A stretch of DNA of 64,000 bases from an uncultured bacterium (GCA_905215335.1 CAJMPQ010000001.1:248001-312000), one strand, 5' to 3'. Numbered from the stretch's first letter, positions 34,461 through 44,840 are shown. The notes: generated by a model not told the origin, from the sequence alone. A program made the numbers and translations.

Positions 34461-37400
34461 TTACTGTTCATCATCAACATTGAAATCTGGAGCACCAAAC
34501 ATACCTTCAATTTCTTCCAAAATTGCAGATGGTTTTCTTGCTTGATTTCTTTGAGCAACAGCACGTTTTCTTTCTTCTCTGTCACGTTCTTCATTTGCAT
34601 TGATCAAATGATGGAAACCAGTACCTGCTGGAATTAGACGACCGATAATAACGTTTTCTTTCAAACCTCTTAATAAGTCTTTCTTACCATCAACTGCTGC
34701 TTCTGTAAGAATTCTTGTTGTTTCTTGGAATGAAGCTGCAGAAATGAAGCTTTCTGTATTCAATGAAGCTTTTGTAATACCTAACAACATATATTCACAA
34801 GTTGCAGGAGTTTTACCAGCTTCTTCAGCAAGTTTGTTTTCTTTTTCGAAAGTTTGCATTTCGATTAATTCACCAGGTAATAAGTTTGTATCACCAGCAT
34901 CAATAATCTTAACTTTCTTAGTCATTTGACGAACGATAATTTCAATGTGTTTATCAGCAATTTCAACACCTTGAGAACGATATACACGTTGTACTTCGTC
35001 TACTAAGTATTGTTGAGCTGCTTCTGGACCGCACAATCTCATAACATCATGTGGATTTAAAGGACCAGATGTTAATGGTTGACCTTTTGTAATTTTTTGT
35101 CCGTTTGAAACAATTACATTAGTGTCAATTGCATATTTAATTTCAGTTGATGAACCATCTTCATCCACTAAGAATAATCTTGGGAATCCATCATCATCAA
35201 TTTCAATTTTAGCTGTTCCATCACATTCTGCTAAGATTGCACAATCTTTAGGTTTTCTACCTTCTAAAAGTTCTTCAACTTTTGGAAGACCTTGAACGAT
35301 ATCGCCTGTTTTTTCTCTTTCAAATACAAGTGTTGCAATCAAGTCACCTCTAAGTACTAACGCACCAGAATCGATTTGAAGCATTGTACCTGGGCTGATC
35401 AAGTATGGACGACCATTTCTGATTGAAATTTCGCCTTTGTTAACTGCAGTTACAAGACCTGAAACAGGAGCTGTTTCACCACTTTCTGCTAAAACTTTAT
35501 CAGCTTTAATAAAGTCGCCTTTTTTAACAACAGCTTTACCTTTAACAGCTACATTAGTTTCTGAACTATCAGAGATTAAAAGAAGTCTTCTAACATCTTC
35601 ATCATCACCCTTAATAGATGCAACTGCATCATGCATTGCTAATACTTGAGTTTTAGCAACTGGAGTTTTTGGTTCGATAGTTTCGCCATCTTTTACTAAT
35701 AATTCTGTTTGAAGAGCTGAGTTAGCTGAACCTTCCATTTCACGACGAACAATCAAGTTTTCTAATACAACAATTCTTAAGCTACCTTGAGAATCAAGTT
35801 CTACCATACCTTTTAAGTGTGATAAGTAACCTTGCATTTGAAGAACTAAACTTGTTCTTGTGATTGTAGCGCCATCAACATTTCTAACTCTTGCACCATC
35901 TTTGTATTGAAGTTGAGTTACAGGGATTACATCAATCAATTCGTCAGTTGTATTGAATCCGATTGAAACATCCTTTTGATTAACTTCTAATACTTGAACT
36001 GGTCTAATCAAGATTTGAACAGGTTGATTAGAAATAGAATCTTCATCCAATGATAATGTTGAATCAATTTCTTCATCTAAGTCATCAATTGGTAACTCAT
36101 CTGCAGATGATTCCATAATTGTAACGATAGAAGTTTCTTTAACTTTGATACCGTCAGCAATCATAGTACCTTTTTTAACAACTTCACCTTCATCAACTTT
36201 CAATTCTGAAATGCTTGATAATGTATGAACTTCACCAGGTCTAATTGTGATTTCGTGAATTACATCATTATATTCTTTAAATTCAACAACACCATCGATA
36301 TGGCAATATACGTCTTTAACAATTTCTGTACCAGCAGTAACTGTTGCACCGTTTTCAACCATTTTCAATGTGCTATCTTTATTAATTTGATGAATTTCTT
36401 CAGGAATAAATACAACTTTACCAGGTTTAGTAATGATTTGATTTTCATCAACTTCAACATCTACATATCTGATTTCACCTGAAGAAGAAACTGAACATTC
36501 ATCATCGATAAGTTCGGCAATAATCATACCATTTTCAACTGTAGTATCTACAGGAGCTTTAACGATATATTTTTCACCAGTACTATCAACTGTCCAGATT
36601 TGTTCTTTTTTAGTTTGTTCAAATGTAGCATTATCAGGTTGTAAAGAAGCAATAACAATTGTTAATTCTTTACCTTGAACAATTTTCTTAATCTTTTTAC
36701 CATCAAATGTTGCATCTTCAACAACTAAATCATCACCAACTCTAACTTCACCACCGTGTTCACAGATTGTTAAAGTTTCTGCTAATCTTTCACCAGCAGT
36801 GATTTTTTGTTGGTCTTTAACAAGAACTTTTGAACCACCAGGAAGAGTATAAACATCTCCGCCTAATACCCAAACAATACCTTGTTTGTTAGTAGTTCTT
36901 AATACGTTACCTTGTCTGTCTTTCTTTTCATCAGCTTTGAAGTCTTCAAATACAACTTCACCACTGATATCAGTTGTAATATCTTTAGTAGCTTTTTCTG
37001 TTAAACGGCTGCTATCACCAGCTGATGTTGGTGCGTGTTCTGCCATTTTAAAGCCTTTAGCAACTTCCATACCATCATGAACAAATAATGTTGCACCTGC
37101 TGGAATGTGATATTTAGTTGTTCTTTTTTCGCCTTTAACTTCAATATCAGCTTCATACATAGAAACTTGTACGATATCACCGTGACGAGTTCTAAGTTCT
37201 CTTGCTTTAATTTTTGAAATTACAGTACCAGCTTCTCTTGCCAAGATTTCTTTCTTAGCTTCTTTAACGCCAACCGCACCACCTGTGTGGAAGGTTCTCA
37301 TTGTTAACTGAGTACCAGGTTCACCGATTGATTGAGCTGCGATAATACCGATTGCTTCACCGATATCAACTAATTTTTGAGTTGTCATTGCCCAACCATA

Positions 37401-38315
37401 ACATTTTTGGCAAACACCATATTCTAAACCACAAGTTAAACCTGAACGAACTTTTAATTCTTGTAGGTCTAAGCTTGAAATTTTCTTAATATCATCACGA
37501 TCCATTGTTGTACCGTTAGCAACTAATACATTACCTTCAGCATCAACAATATCTTGAGCAACAGTTCTTCCTAATAATCTGTCGATTAGAGGAACAATAA
37601 CTGCATCTCCGTCAGTGATTGATTTCATATTGATATATTTTTCAGTATGACAATCATCTGCTCTAATAATTACATCTTGAGCTACGTCAACCAAACGTCT
37701 TGTTAAGTAACCAGAGTCAGCTGTTTTTAACGCAGTATCTACAAGACCTTTACGAGCACCGTATGATGAAATGATGTATTCTGTTACTGATAAACCTTCT
37801 TTAAAGTTTGATTTGATAGGTAAGTCGATGATTTGACCTTGTGCGTCTGCCATCAAACCTCTCATACCAACCAACTGTGATACTTGTGATAAGTTACCAC
37901 GAGCTCCAGAGAATGCCATCATATATACTGGGTTTAATCTATCAAAGTTTTCTACAACTTGTTCTGTCAATTTTGCTGTTGTTTCAGACCAAGTATCAAT
38001 AACTTTTGTATATCTTTCTACCTCAGTAATTTCACCTTTTAGGTATCTTTTTGTTGATTTTTCAATATCTTCTTCAGCTGATTTTAACAATTCTTTTTTT
38101 ACAGATGGAACTGATAAGTCTGCAATTGAAATTGTTGTACCAGAAATTGTAGCATATTTGTAACCTAAGCGTTTCAAAGAATCTGCTAATGCAGCTGCTT
38201 TAGCACCGCCGTATTCCAAATACATCTGACCTAACAATTTTTTCAATGAACCTTTGTCCATTTGCTTGTTAATAAAATCAGGTGATTTTTTTACATGTGT
38301 ATATGTTCTTTCCAT
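34461..38315 (-). CDS. rpoC2: RNA polymerase beta' subunit, C-terminal part (RpoC2)
   Basis: C-terminal half of the split beta' subunit of RNA polymerase, 1284 residues. Zinc site 2 (RADDCHTE, CGLEYGVCQKC), the bridge-helix region ARGNLSQVSQLVGMRGLMAD, and the trigger-loop start TMRTFHTGG near residue 338 are clear. The conserved sequence resumes only near residue 1000 with IVQGLPKVEELLEGRKPK. In polymerases without an insertion these two blocks are about 20 residues apart. The roughly 640-residue insert made of repeated barrel-sandwich-like units is the SI3 domain of cyanobacterial type. Shine-Dalgarno gagga precedes ATG. Confidence 0.97.
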   Translation of the reverse strand: MERTYTHVKKSPDFINKQMDKGSLKKLLGQMYLEYGGAKAAALADSLKRLGYKYATISGTTISIADLSVPSVKKELLKSAEEDIEKSTKRYLKGEITEVERYTKVIDTWSETTAKLTEQVVENFDRLNPVYMMAFSGARGNLSQVSQLVGMRGLMADAQGQIIDLPIKSNFKEGLSVTEYIISSYGARKGLVDTALKTADSGYLTRRLVDVAQDVIIRADDCHTEKYINMKSITDGDAVIVPLIDRLLGRTVAQDIVDAEGNVLVANGTTMDRDDIKKISSLDLQELKVRSGLTCGLEYGVCQKCYGWAMTTQKLVDIGEAIGIIAAQSIGEPGTQLTMRTFHTGGAVGVKEAKKEILAREAGTVISKIKARELRTRHGDIVQVSMYEADIEVKGEKRTTKYHIPAGATLFVHDGMEVAKGFKMAEHAPTSAGDSSRLTEKATKDITTDISGEVVFEDFKADEKKDRQGNVLRTTNKQGIVWVLGGDVYTLPGGSKVLVKDQQKITAGERLAETLTICEHGGEVRVGDDLVVEDATFDGKKIKKIVQGKELTIVIASLQPDNATFEQTKKEQIWTVDSTGEKYIVKAPVDTTVENGMIIAELIDDECSVSSSGEIRYVDVEVDENQIITKPGKVVFIPEEIHQINKDSTLKMVENGATVTAGTEIVKDVYCHIDGVVEFKEYNDVIHEITIRPGEVHTLSSISELKVDEGEVVKKGTMIADGIKVKETSIVTIMESSADELPIDDLDEEIDSTLSLDEDSISNQPVQILIRPVQVLEVNQKDVSIGFNTTDELIDVIPVTQLQYKDGARVRNVDGATITRTSLVLQMQGYLSHLKGMVELDSQGSLRIVVLENLIVRREMEGSANSALQTELLVKDGETIEPKTPVAKTQVLAMHDAVASIKGDDEDVRRLLLISDSSETNVAVKGKAVVKKGDFIKADKVLAESGETAPVSGLVTAVNKGEISIRNGRPYLISPGTMLQIDSGALVLRGDLIATLVFEREKTGDIVQGLPKVEELLEGRKPKDCAILAECDGTAKIEIDDDGFPRLFLVDEDGSSTEIKYAIDTNVIVSNGQKITKGQPLTSGPLNPHDVMRLCGPEAAQQYLVDEVQRVYRSQGVEIADKHIEIIVRQMTKKVKIIDAGDTNLLPGELIEMQTFEKENKLAEEAGKTPATCEYMLLGITKASLNTESFISAASFQETTRILTEAAVDGKKDLLRGLKENVIIGRLIPAGTGFHHLINANEERDREERKRAVAQRNQARKPSAILEEIEGMFGAPDFNVDDEQ

Positions 38316-38360
38316 TCTAATTTTTCCTCAATTAGTTATTTTTTTACATTATTTCTACAC

Positions 38361-40070
38361 TTATACAAGTGCTTTTCTAACTTCTTCGTTAAAGATAATT
38401 CTACCAACAGTAGTTTCTATTCTTTCACCTTTTTCGTCTCTAACAACAATCTTATCGTGAAGTTTAATTACTCCAACTTCTAATGCTGAAATTGCATCTT
38501 GGAAGTTATAGAAGTAACCTTTAACTTCTTGATTTGGATCTTTCAAAGTAGTTAAGTAATACATACCTAATACCATATCTTGAGAAGGTGTAACGATAGG
38601 TTTACCGTTAGCAGGAGCCAATAAGTTGTTAGTTGCTAACATTAACATTCTAGCTTCAGCTTGAGCTTCAATTGATAATGGTACGTGAACAGCCATTTGG
38701 TCACCGTCGAAGTCAGCGTTGAACGCTGTACATGCTAGTGGGTGTAACTGAATTGCACGACCTTCTACCAATTTTGGTTCGAATGCTTGGATACCTAATC
38801 TGTGAAGGGTTGGAGCACGGTTCAACATAACTGGGTGTCCATCGATTACCTCTTCTAAGATATCCCATACTACTGGTTCTGAACGTTCAATTTTCTTCTT
38901 AGCTGATTTAATATTTTGAACGTATCCTCTTTCGATAAGTTTATTAACAACAAATGGTTTGAATAATTCAATTGCCATTTCTTTTGGTAAACCACATTGG
39001 TTCAATTGTAATGAAGGACCTACTACGATAACTGAACGACCTGAATAGTCAACACGTTTACCTAATAAGTTTTGTCTGAAACGACCTTGTTTACCTTCAA
39101 TAATGTTAGATAATGATTTCAATGCACGGTTATTTGGACCAACAACTGTACGTCCGCGACGTCCGTTATCAATCAATGCGTCAACCGCTTCTTGTAACAT
39201 TCTCTTTTCGTTTCTTACGATGATTTCTGGAGCACCCATTTCCAACAATCTTTGTAAACGATTATTTCTGTTTATTACACGTCTGTATAAATCGTTTAAG
39301 TCTGATGTTGCAAATCTACCACCATCTAATTGAACCATTGGTCTTAAATCTGGTGGAGTTACTGGAAGTACATCCATAATCATCCAAGTTGGATTTGTTT
39401 CTGAAGAAATTAATGAATCTAATAATCTTAATCTCTTAATTAATTTAGATTTCTTTTGAACAGAAGTTACATTACCTGCTAATTCTGTTCTGATTTCTTC
39501 TGCTAAACCTTTAACATCAATTTCAGAAAGAAGTTCTTTGATTGCTTCAGCACCGATACCAACTTTCAAAGTTGATTCTTCGTTTTCTGTCATGTAATCT
39601 TCATATTCTTCTTCTGTTAATAATTGAAGTTTTTTGAAATCACTATCACCGCCATCAATTACAACATAGCTGTTGAAATAGATAACTTGTTCTAGATCTT
39701 TCAATGTCATATCTAATAATAGACCTAAGTATGATGGGATTCCTTTTAAGAACCAGATATGAGAAACTGGAGCTGCAAGTTTAATGTGTCCCATTCTGTG
39801 ACGTCTTACTTTTGAATCTGTAACTTCAACACCACAACGTTCACAGATAATACCTTTATGTCTTACTCTTTTATATTTACCGCAATAGCATTCCCAGTCT
39901 TTTGTTGGCCCAAAGATTCTTTCGCAGAACAAGCCATCTCTTTCCGGTTTTAATGTACGGTAGTTAATTGTTTCCGGTTTTGTTACTTCACCATGTGACC
40001 ATTGAAGTATTCTTTCCGGAGACGCTATACTTATTCGTATATAGTCAAAATAATCTATGCTTGTTGACAT
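38361..40070 (-). CDS. rpoC1: RNA polymerase beta' subunit, N-terminal part (RpoC1, gamma)
   Basis: N-terminal part of beta', 569 residues. Zinc site 1 is present (CYCGKYKRVRHKGIICERCG, residues 60-80), then the lid/rudder region, the clamp, and the catalytic loop NADFDGDQMAVHVPL near residue 450 holding the active-site Mg. The protein ends soon after LAPANGKPIVTPSQDMVLGMYYLT plus a short tail, where cyanobacterial RpoC1 also ends. A 45-base gap with its own Shine-Dalgarno separates it from rpoC2, so the split is genuine and not a frameshift. Good Shine-Dalgarno (aaggag) before ATG. Confidence 0.98.
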   Translation of the reverse strand: MSTSIDYFDYIRISIASPERILQWSHGEVTKPETINYRTLKPERDGLFCERIFGPTKDWECYCGKYKRVRHKGIICERCGVEVTDSKVRRHRMGHIKLAAPVSHIWFLKGIPSYLGLLLDMTLKDLEQVIYFNSYVVIDGGDSDFKKLQLLTEEEYEDYMTENEESTLKVGIGAEAIKELLSEIDVKGLAEEIRTELAGNVTSVQKKSKLIKRLRLLDSLISSETNPTWMIMDVLPVTPPDLRPMVQLDGGRFATSDLNDLYRRVINRNNRLQRLLEMGAPEIIVRNEKRMLQEAVDALIDNGRRGRTVVGPNNRALKSLSNIIEGKQGRFRQNLLGKRVDYSGRSVIVVGPSLQLNQCGLPKEMAIELFKPFVVNKLIERGYVQNIKSAKKKIERSEPVVWDILEEVIDGHPVMLNRAPTLHRLGIQAFEPKLVEGRAIQLHPLACTAFNADFDGDQMAVHVPLSIEAQAEARMLMLATNNLLAPANGKPIVTPSQDMVLGMYYLTTLKDPNQEVKGYFYNFQDAISALEVGVIKLHDKIVVRDEKGERIETTVGRIIFNEEVRKALV

Positions 40071-40195
40071 TTATAATGTTCTCCTTTTTGTATTGAGTTT
40101 GGATTTTTGGGTTTTGTATTGCTACTCTTACCCGTATTACCTTATTCACTTAATTTGGGCTGGGGATAATTTTTATCCCCAGTTCAAACTACTAA

Positions 40196-43100
40196 TTATA
40201 AATCACCGAAAGTAGTTGGTGTTTCAAAGAAATTGATATTCAATAACTCTGAATCAACGTCTGATAATGTACGTTTTGGAGCTGCTTTTCTCAAATCGTC
40301 CATATCAGTCATTAAGTCTACTTCTTGACCGTCTTTCTTAGCTACTGTGATGTCTAAACCAATACTTTGTAATTCTCTTACAAGTACTTTGAATGATTCA
40401 GGAATACCTGGTCTTGGGATATTATCACCTTTTACGATTGCTTCATATGCTCTATTACGTCCGTTAACATCATCTGATTTGATTGTTAACATTTCTTGTA
40501 GAGTATAAGCTGCACCGTATGCTTCTAATGCCCAAACTTCCATTTCACCGAATCTTTGACCACCGAATTGAGCTTTACCACCCAATGGTTGTTGAGTTAC
40601 TAGTGAGTATGGACCAGTACTTCTTGCGTGAATCTTATCATCTACTAAGTGAACAAGTTTCAAGAAGTAAGTTAAACCAACAGCAACAGGTCTATCAAAT
40701 GGTTCACCTGTTCTACCATCGATTAGCATTACCTTACCGTCTTCGCCAACCCAATCACAACCTGATTCTTTTATACCTCTTAAAAGTTCAGCTTTTGTTG
40801 CGATTTCTGATTGGTTTTCACCGTACATTTCATCGAATGCAGGAGCTTCATAGTGATCTCCTGTTAGGTATGCAGCCAAACCTAATAACAATTCATAAGT
40901 TTGACCAACGTTCATACGAGAAGGTACACCTAGTGGGTTCAATACGATATCTACAGGAGTTCCGTCTGGTAAGAATGGCATATCTTCTTTTGGAAGAATT
41001 CTTGATACGATACCTTTGTTACCGTGACGTCCTGAAAGTTTATCACCAACAGAAACTTTACGTTTTTGTGCGATATAAACTCTGATTACTGTATTTGCAC
41101 CTGGTGGAAGTTCATCACCTTTTTCTCTGTCGAATACTTTTACGTCAAGTACTCTACCACCTTCTCCGTGAGGTACACGAAGTGAATTGTCTTTTACGTC
41201 TCTTGCTTTTTCTGCGAAGATTGCTCTTAACAATTTTTCTTCTGGTGGATGTTCAGATTCACCTTTTGGTGTAACTTTACCAACTAATATATCATCTGCG
41301 TAAACTCTTGCACCGATACGAACAATACCACGTTCATCCAAATGTCTTAATGCATCTTCTGATACGTTTGGAATTTCACGAGTAATTTCTTCAGGTCCAA
41401 GTTTTGTTTGACGAGCTTCAATTTCTAATTTTTCAATGTGAAGTGATGTAAATACATCATCATGTACACAACGTTCTGATAATAAGATAGCATCTTCGAA
41501 GTTATAACCTTCCCAAGGCATATAAGCAACTAAGATGTTTTTACCTAATGATAATTCACCGCCACAAGTTGAAGCACCATCAGCGATTACATCACCTGCT
41601 TTAACCTTATCACCTTCGTGAACGATAGGTCTTTGGTTAATACAAGTATCTTGGTTAGATCTCACATATTTCATTAATGTATAAATATGTGGTTTACCTT
41701 GAACGTCTCTGATTACAATTTCTTCACCAACAACTCTTTCAACTGTACCATCTACGTCAGATACAATAACCATACCAGAGTCTTTTGCAACACGTGATTC
41801 AAGACCTGTACCAACTCTTGGTCTTTGAGTGATTAAAAGAGGTACTGCTTGACGTTGCATGTTAGAACCCATCAATGCACGGTTAGCATCGTCGTGTTCG
41901 ATGAACGGAATCATTGAAGTTGCAACTGAGATGATTTGGATAGGACATACACCAACAAAGTCAACTTTAGAAGCTTCTGTCATAATAAATTCAGAACGAT
42001 ATCTTGCAGGAACCATGTTTTCTACAAATCTTCTGTCTTTAGTTAACTTAACGTCAGCTGGTGCACAACGATAATTTTCGTCAGCGTCTGCTGTCATATA
42101 TACTACTTCATCTGTTACAACACCGTCTTTTACAACGAAGAATGGAGATTCTACAAATCCATAATCGTTAACTTTTGCGTGAGTTGCTAATGAACCGATC
42201 AAACCTGCGTTTGGACCTTCTGGAGTTTCAATCGGACAAATACGTCCATAGTGAGAAGGGTGAATATCACGAACAGCAAATCCTGCTCTTTCTCTTTGTA
42301 AACCACCAGGTCCTAATGCTGATATACGACGTTTGTGTGTTAATTCAGCAAGTGGGTTTGTTTGGTCCATGAATTGTGATAATTGTGATGATCCGAAGAA
42401 TTCTTTTAATGAAGCAACTAATGGTTTAGTGTTCAACAAGTTCAATGGAGTTAATGTTTCTGAATCTTGAAGAGTCATTCTTTCTTTTACGATTCTTTCA
42501 ATTCTTGATAAACCAACTCTGAATTGGTTTTGTAACAATTCACCAACTGAACGAATTCTTCTGTTTCCTAAGTGGTCGATATCATCCAATTGACCTTCAT
42601 CATAAGTTAAGTTGATTAAGTATTCAATTGTAGAAACGATATCTTCTACTGTTAATGTTCTTTGGTTCTTAGGAATATTTAAGTTTAATTTTTTATTTAA
42701 TTTATAACGACCTACACGACCGATATCATATTTCTTTTCATCAAAGAATCTTGATTCTAAGATTTGACGTCCGCCTTGTGGAGATGCTGGATCACCAGGT
42801 CTTAATTTTTTATATAATTCAATTAATGCTTCATCTGTAGTTTCTGTTGGGTCTTTTTCTAAAGTTTTCTTCAAGAATTCGAAGTGAGTAAATTTAGATT
42901 CCATTTCAGAAACTGTAATACCCATAGCTTTCAACAATGTTGTAGCTAAGATTTTTCTGTTTTTATCGATTTTAACGTGAATAATATCGTTAGAATCTGT
43001 TTCAATTTTCAACCAAGCACCACGGTTAGGAATCATTGTTGCGTTGTATAAACGTTTTCCTGTTGGTGATGGATCGCATTTGAAGTAAACACCAGGAGAA

Positions 43101-43513
43101 CGTACGATTTGTGATACAATAACACGTTCTGCACCGTTTACAATGAATGTACCTTTATCAGTCATTGTAGGAATATCACCGATGTAAACTTCTTGTTCTT
43201 TAATTTCACCGCTGTCACGGTTAACAAGTCTTATCATAACGCGCAATTGTTTTGCATAAGTTGCGTCATGGATTCTAGCTTCTTCTACTGTATACTTTGC
43301 ATTGTCGAAAGTATAGTTTGGTAAGAAGTGTAATTCTAATCTTCCTGTATAGTCTTTAATTGGAGAGAATGAAAGTAATTCTTCTTTCAAACCTTCTTTT
43401 AAAAACCATTCAAAAGATTTTTTTTGCACTTCAATAAGGTCTGGTAAATCGTCCAAACGAGTATGTGGGATACCCATTGGCGTTACTCTTTTTGCATATT
43501 TTGTCTCAGACAT
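40196..43513 (-). CDS. rpoB: RNA polymerase beta subunit
   Basis: Catalytic beta subunit, about 1105 residues, the compact size found in cyanobacteria. Rifampicin-pocket region FFGSSQLSQFMDQTNPLAEL and RRISALGPGG matches the rifampicin-sensitive wild type. C-terminal catalytic blocks DKLSGRHGNKGIV and GGKAQFGGQRFGEMEVWALEA are present. Start: ATG 43513 with gaggtg upstream (a TTG immediately precedes it). No rplK-A-J-L genes are next to it, unlike the usual order; instead it has a long leader with its own promoter. Confidence 0.98.
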   Translation of the reverse strand: MSETKYAKRVTPMGIPHTRLDDLPDLIEVQKKSFEWFLKEGLKEELLSFSPIKDYTGRLELHFLPNYTFDNAKYTVEEARIHDATYAKQLRVMIRLVNRDSGEIKEQEVYIGDIPTMTDKGTFIVNGAERVIVSQIVRSPGVYFKCDPSPTGKRLYNATMIPNRGAWLKIETDSNDIIHVKIDKNRKILATTLLKAMGITVSEMESKFTHFEFLKKTLEKDPTETTDEALIELYKKLRPGDPASPQGGRQILESRFFDEKKYDIGRVGRYKLNKKLNLNIPKNQRTLTVEDIVSTIEYLINLTYDEGQLDDIDHLGNRRIRSVGELLQNQFRVGLSRIERIVKERMTLQDSETLTPLNLLNTKPLVASLKEFFGSSQLSQFMDQTNPLAELTHKRRISALGPGGLQRERAGFAVRDIHPSHYGRICPIETPEGPNAGLIGSLATHAKVNDYGFVESPFFVVKDGVVTDEVVYMTADADENYRCAPADVKLTKDRRFVENMVPARYRSEFIMTEASKVDFVGVCPIQIISVATSMIPFIEHDDANRALMGSNMQRQAVPLLITQRPRVGTGLESRVAKDSGMVIVSDVDGTVERVVGEEIVIRDVQGKPHIYTLMKYVRSNQDTCINQRPIVHEGDKVKAGDVIADGASTCGGELSLGKNILVAYMPWEGYNFEDAILLSERCVHDDVFTSLHIEKLEIEARQTKLGPEEITREIPNVSEDALRHLDERGIVRIGARVYADDILVGKVTPKGESEHPPEEKLLRAIFAEKARDVKDNSLRVPHGEGGRVLDVKVFDREKGDELPPGANTVIRVYIAQKRKVSVGDKLSGRHGNKGIVSRILPKEDMPFLPDGTPVDIVLNPLGVPSRMNVGQTYELLLGLAAYLTGDHYEAPAFDEMYGENQSEIATKAELLRGIKESGCDWVGEDGKVMLIDGRTGEPFDRPVAVGLTYFLKLVHLVDDKIHARSTGPYSLVTQQPLGGKAQFGGQRFGEMEVWALEAYGAAYTLQEMLTIKSDDVNGRNRAYEAIVKGDNIPRPGIPESFKVLVRELQSIGLDITVAKKDGQEVDLMTDMDDLRKAAPKRTLSDVDSELLNINFFETPTTFGDL

Positions 43514-43707
43514 CAATTCACCTCATTTAATAATGATGTACGTACTATAAAACTTTTTATTTTCTAACTTAAGGCTGTAAACCCTCTACCAATTTTGGTA
43601 AATATCTGCAATTTTTAGGGATATGTGAAAGTTGGTGAAACTCGCTTATAATCAAACTTCCAAGATTTAGGCACACTTCGCCCAACTTTACTTTTGCATG
43701 TTACTCC

Positions 43708-43735
43708 ATCATATTACATCAATATTCATAGTCAA
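43708..43735 (-). promoter_or_regulatory. Putative rpoB promoter
   Basis: TTGACT (43730-43735), 16-bp spacer, TATGAT (43708-43713) on the minus strand; transcription start predicted near 43701. Confidence 0.5.
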
Positions 43736-43881
43736 GGTAATAAGCCATGATTTTTGGAAAAATTTTTCACTTTTCTTAATAAAAATTTACAGGCCATTTA
43801 ATAAATACCTGAACATTTGACTAGGCAAGAGTTTTAGCGTCAAGAGTCCTTAAGAATTAGTTCTAAACATTGCATAAATAA

Positions 43882-43915
43882 AGGCTTTTGAAGAAATCAC
43901 TCAAAAGCCTTATAT
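43882..43915 (-). terminator. Terminator of the unknown gene upstream of rpoB
   Basis: aaggcttttga / tcaaaagcctt hairpin followed by tatttat on the minus strand, about 35 bases after the stop at 43948. Confidence 0.7.
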
Positions 43916-43947
43916 AATCAAATATTCAGTTTATTATAGATTATATT

Positions 43948-44655
43948 TTATACAGGGAATTCTTTTGGTACTGCAAAACCATGAACTAAATCTTTAGCTC
44001 TTTCTAATATAGCTTCATATTGCTCTTTTGAAACAATTTTACCTTTAGTTTCACCAGGTAAACCTGATACATATCCTGCACCTAAGTTAGGATTAAAGAA
44101 ACCTTTCACCTTTGTTAAGCCGGCATTCAAAGGAATTTGTCCTTGGAAAGCAGAACCGCGTTGTGCTAAATCATCTTTGATATATCGCACTGATGAAAAT
44201 GTATTATTATTTTTAATCACACCAGTGCTACCAAATCCTAAACGATAGAATAAATCTGCGCTATTACCACCATCATGCGCTGACCACTTTTTAAATTCAG
44301 TAACTTTTCCATTAACACTTGTTGTATTTCTTGATGTTGTAATTCCAAGGGTATTGTATGCATCCCATTTAGCACTCAGATTTCTGCTATCATATTGGTT
44401 TGGCTTGCAATTATATATTGCTTTTTCTTTTAATAATACTAAGTTACCGTTATCATCTAATCCAAAAAACTTGCGAAATTTTGTTGTTCCCAAATTACTT
44501 GTTCCTTTTACGTCAAAAATTCCAATACCATTTCTTACATTAAATTTTCCACTTCCAACATATTCGTACATCAGTTTATTACGCATTATATTATTCAATT
44601 CATTTGCTTTTGAACCTTTTACGATAAATTTTGATAATGATGATAGTACAACCAT
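43948..44655 (-). CDS. Unknown protein
   Basis: 235 residues, no family recognised, no signal peptide or membrane segment. Rich in Asn, Gly, Lys and aromatic residues; segments such as YVGSGKFNVRNGIGIFDVKG and KWSAHDGGNSADLFYRLGFG look like a globular beta-rich domain, possibly an enzyme or adhesin-like unit. The C-terminus ends DLVHGFAVPKEFPV. Shine-Dalgarno agggga before ATG and its own terminator indicate a single-gene unit. Confidence 0.65.
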   Translation of the reverse strand: MVVLSSLSKFIVKGSKANELNNIMRNKLMYEYVGSGKFNVRNGIGIFDVKGTSNLGTTKFRKFFGLDDNGNLVLLKEKAIYNCKPNQYDSRNLSAKWDAYNTLGITTSRNTTSVNGKVTEFKKWSAHDGGNSADLFYRLGFGSTGVIKNNNTFSSVRYIKDDLAQRGSAFQGQIPLNAGLTKVKGFFNPNLGAGYVSGLPGETKGKIVSKEQYEAILERAKDLVHGFAVPKEFPV

Positions 44656-44827
44656 AATAAATCCCCTTTTTTATAAAATCCCCTATATTTCTATAAAAAA
44701 ATACAACAGAAAAAATTGACCATGAAAACATAATCATGACAACCTAATATACCTAAAAAACACACACTAAAACAAAATCCAGCTCTAGTTACATTTCGTT
44801 ACAAACAACATTAGATGAAAAATTTGG

Positions 44828-44833
44828 TATAAT
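44828..44833 (+). promoter_or_regulatory. -10 box of the laccase-domain gene
   Basis: TATAAT, 7 nt before ATG 44841, no Shine-Dalgarno; leaderless or nearly so. Confidence 0.5.
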
Positions 44834-44840
44834 AAATATT

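Larger units (their letters stand above)
43514..43947 (-). promoter_or_regulatory. rpoB leader region with structured element
   Basis: 434 bases without a gene. A terminator for the next gene lies at the far end (43882-43915). On the minus strand a promoter TTGACT-16-TATGAT (43708-43735) predicts a leader of about 188 nt. Within it aaagttgg and ccaacttt (43628-43635 and 43682-43689) enclose a 46-nt loop, and a smaller accaa/ttggt hairpin follows. This could be an autoregulatory site; no known family fits. Confidence 0.45.

Noticed and set aside
38316..38360. rpoC1 and rpoC2 as one frameshifted or broken rpoC
   Set aside because: There is a 45-bp gap with a separate Shine-Dalgarno (gagga), both parts are intact, and the split point matches that of cyanobacteria.
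40483..41085. 200-residue plus-strand frame inside rpoB
   Set aside because: It is the antisense shadow of a strongly conserved gene; no start signal, Leu/His-rich product typical of antisense frames.
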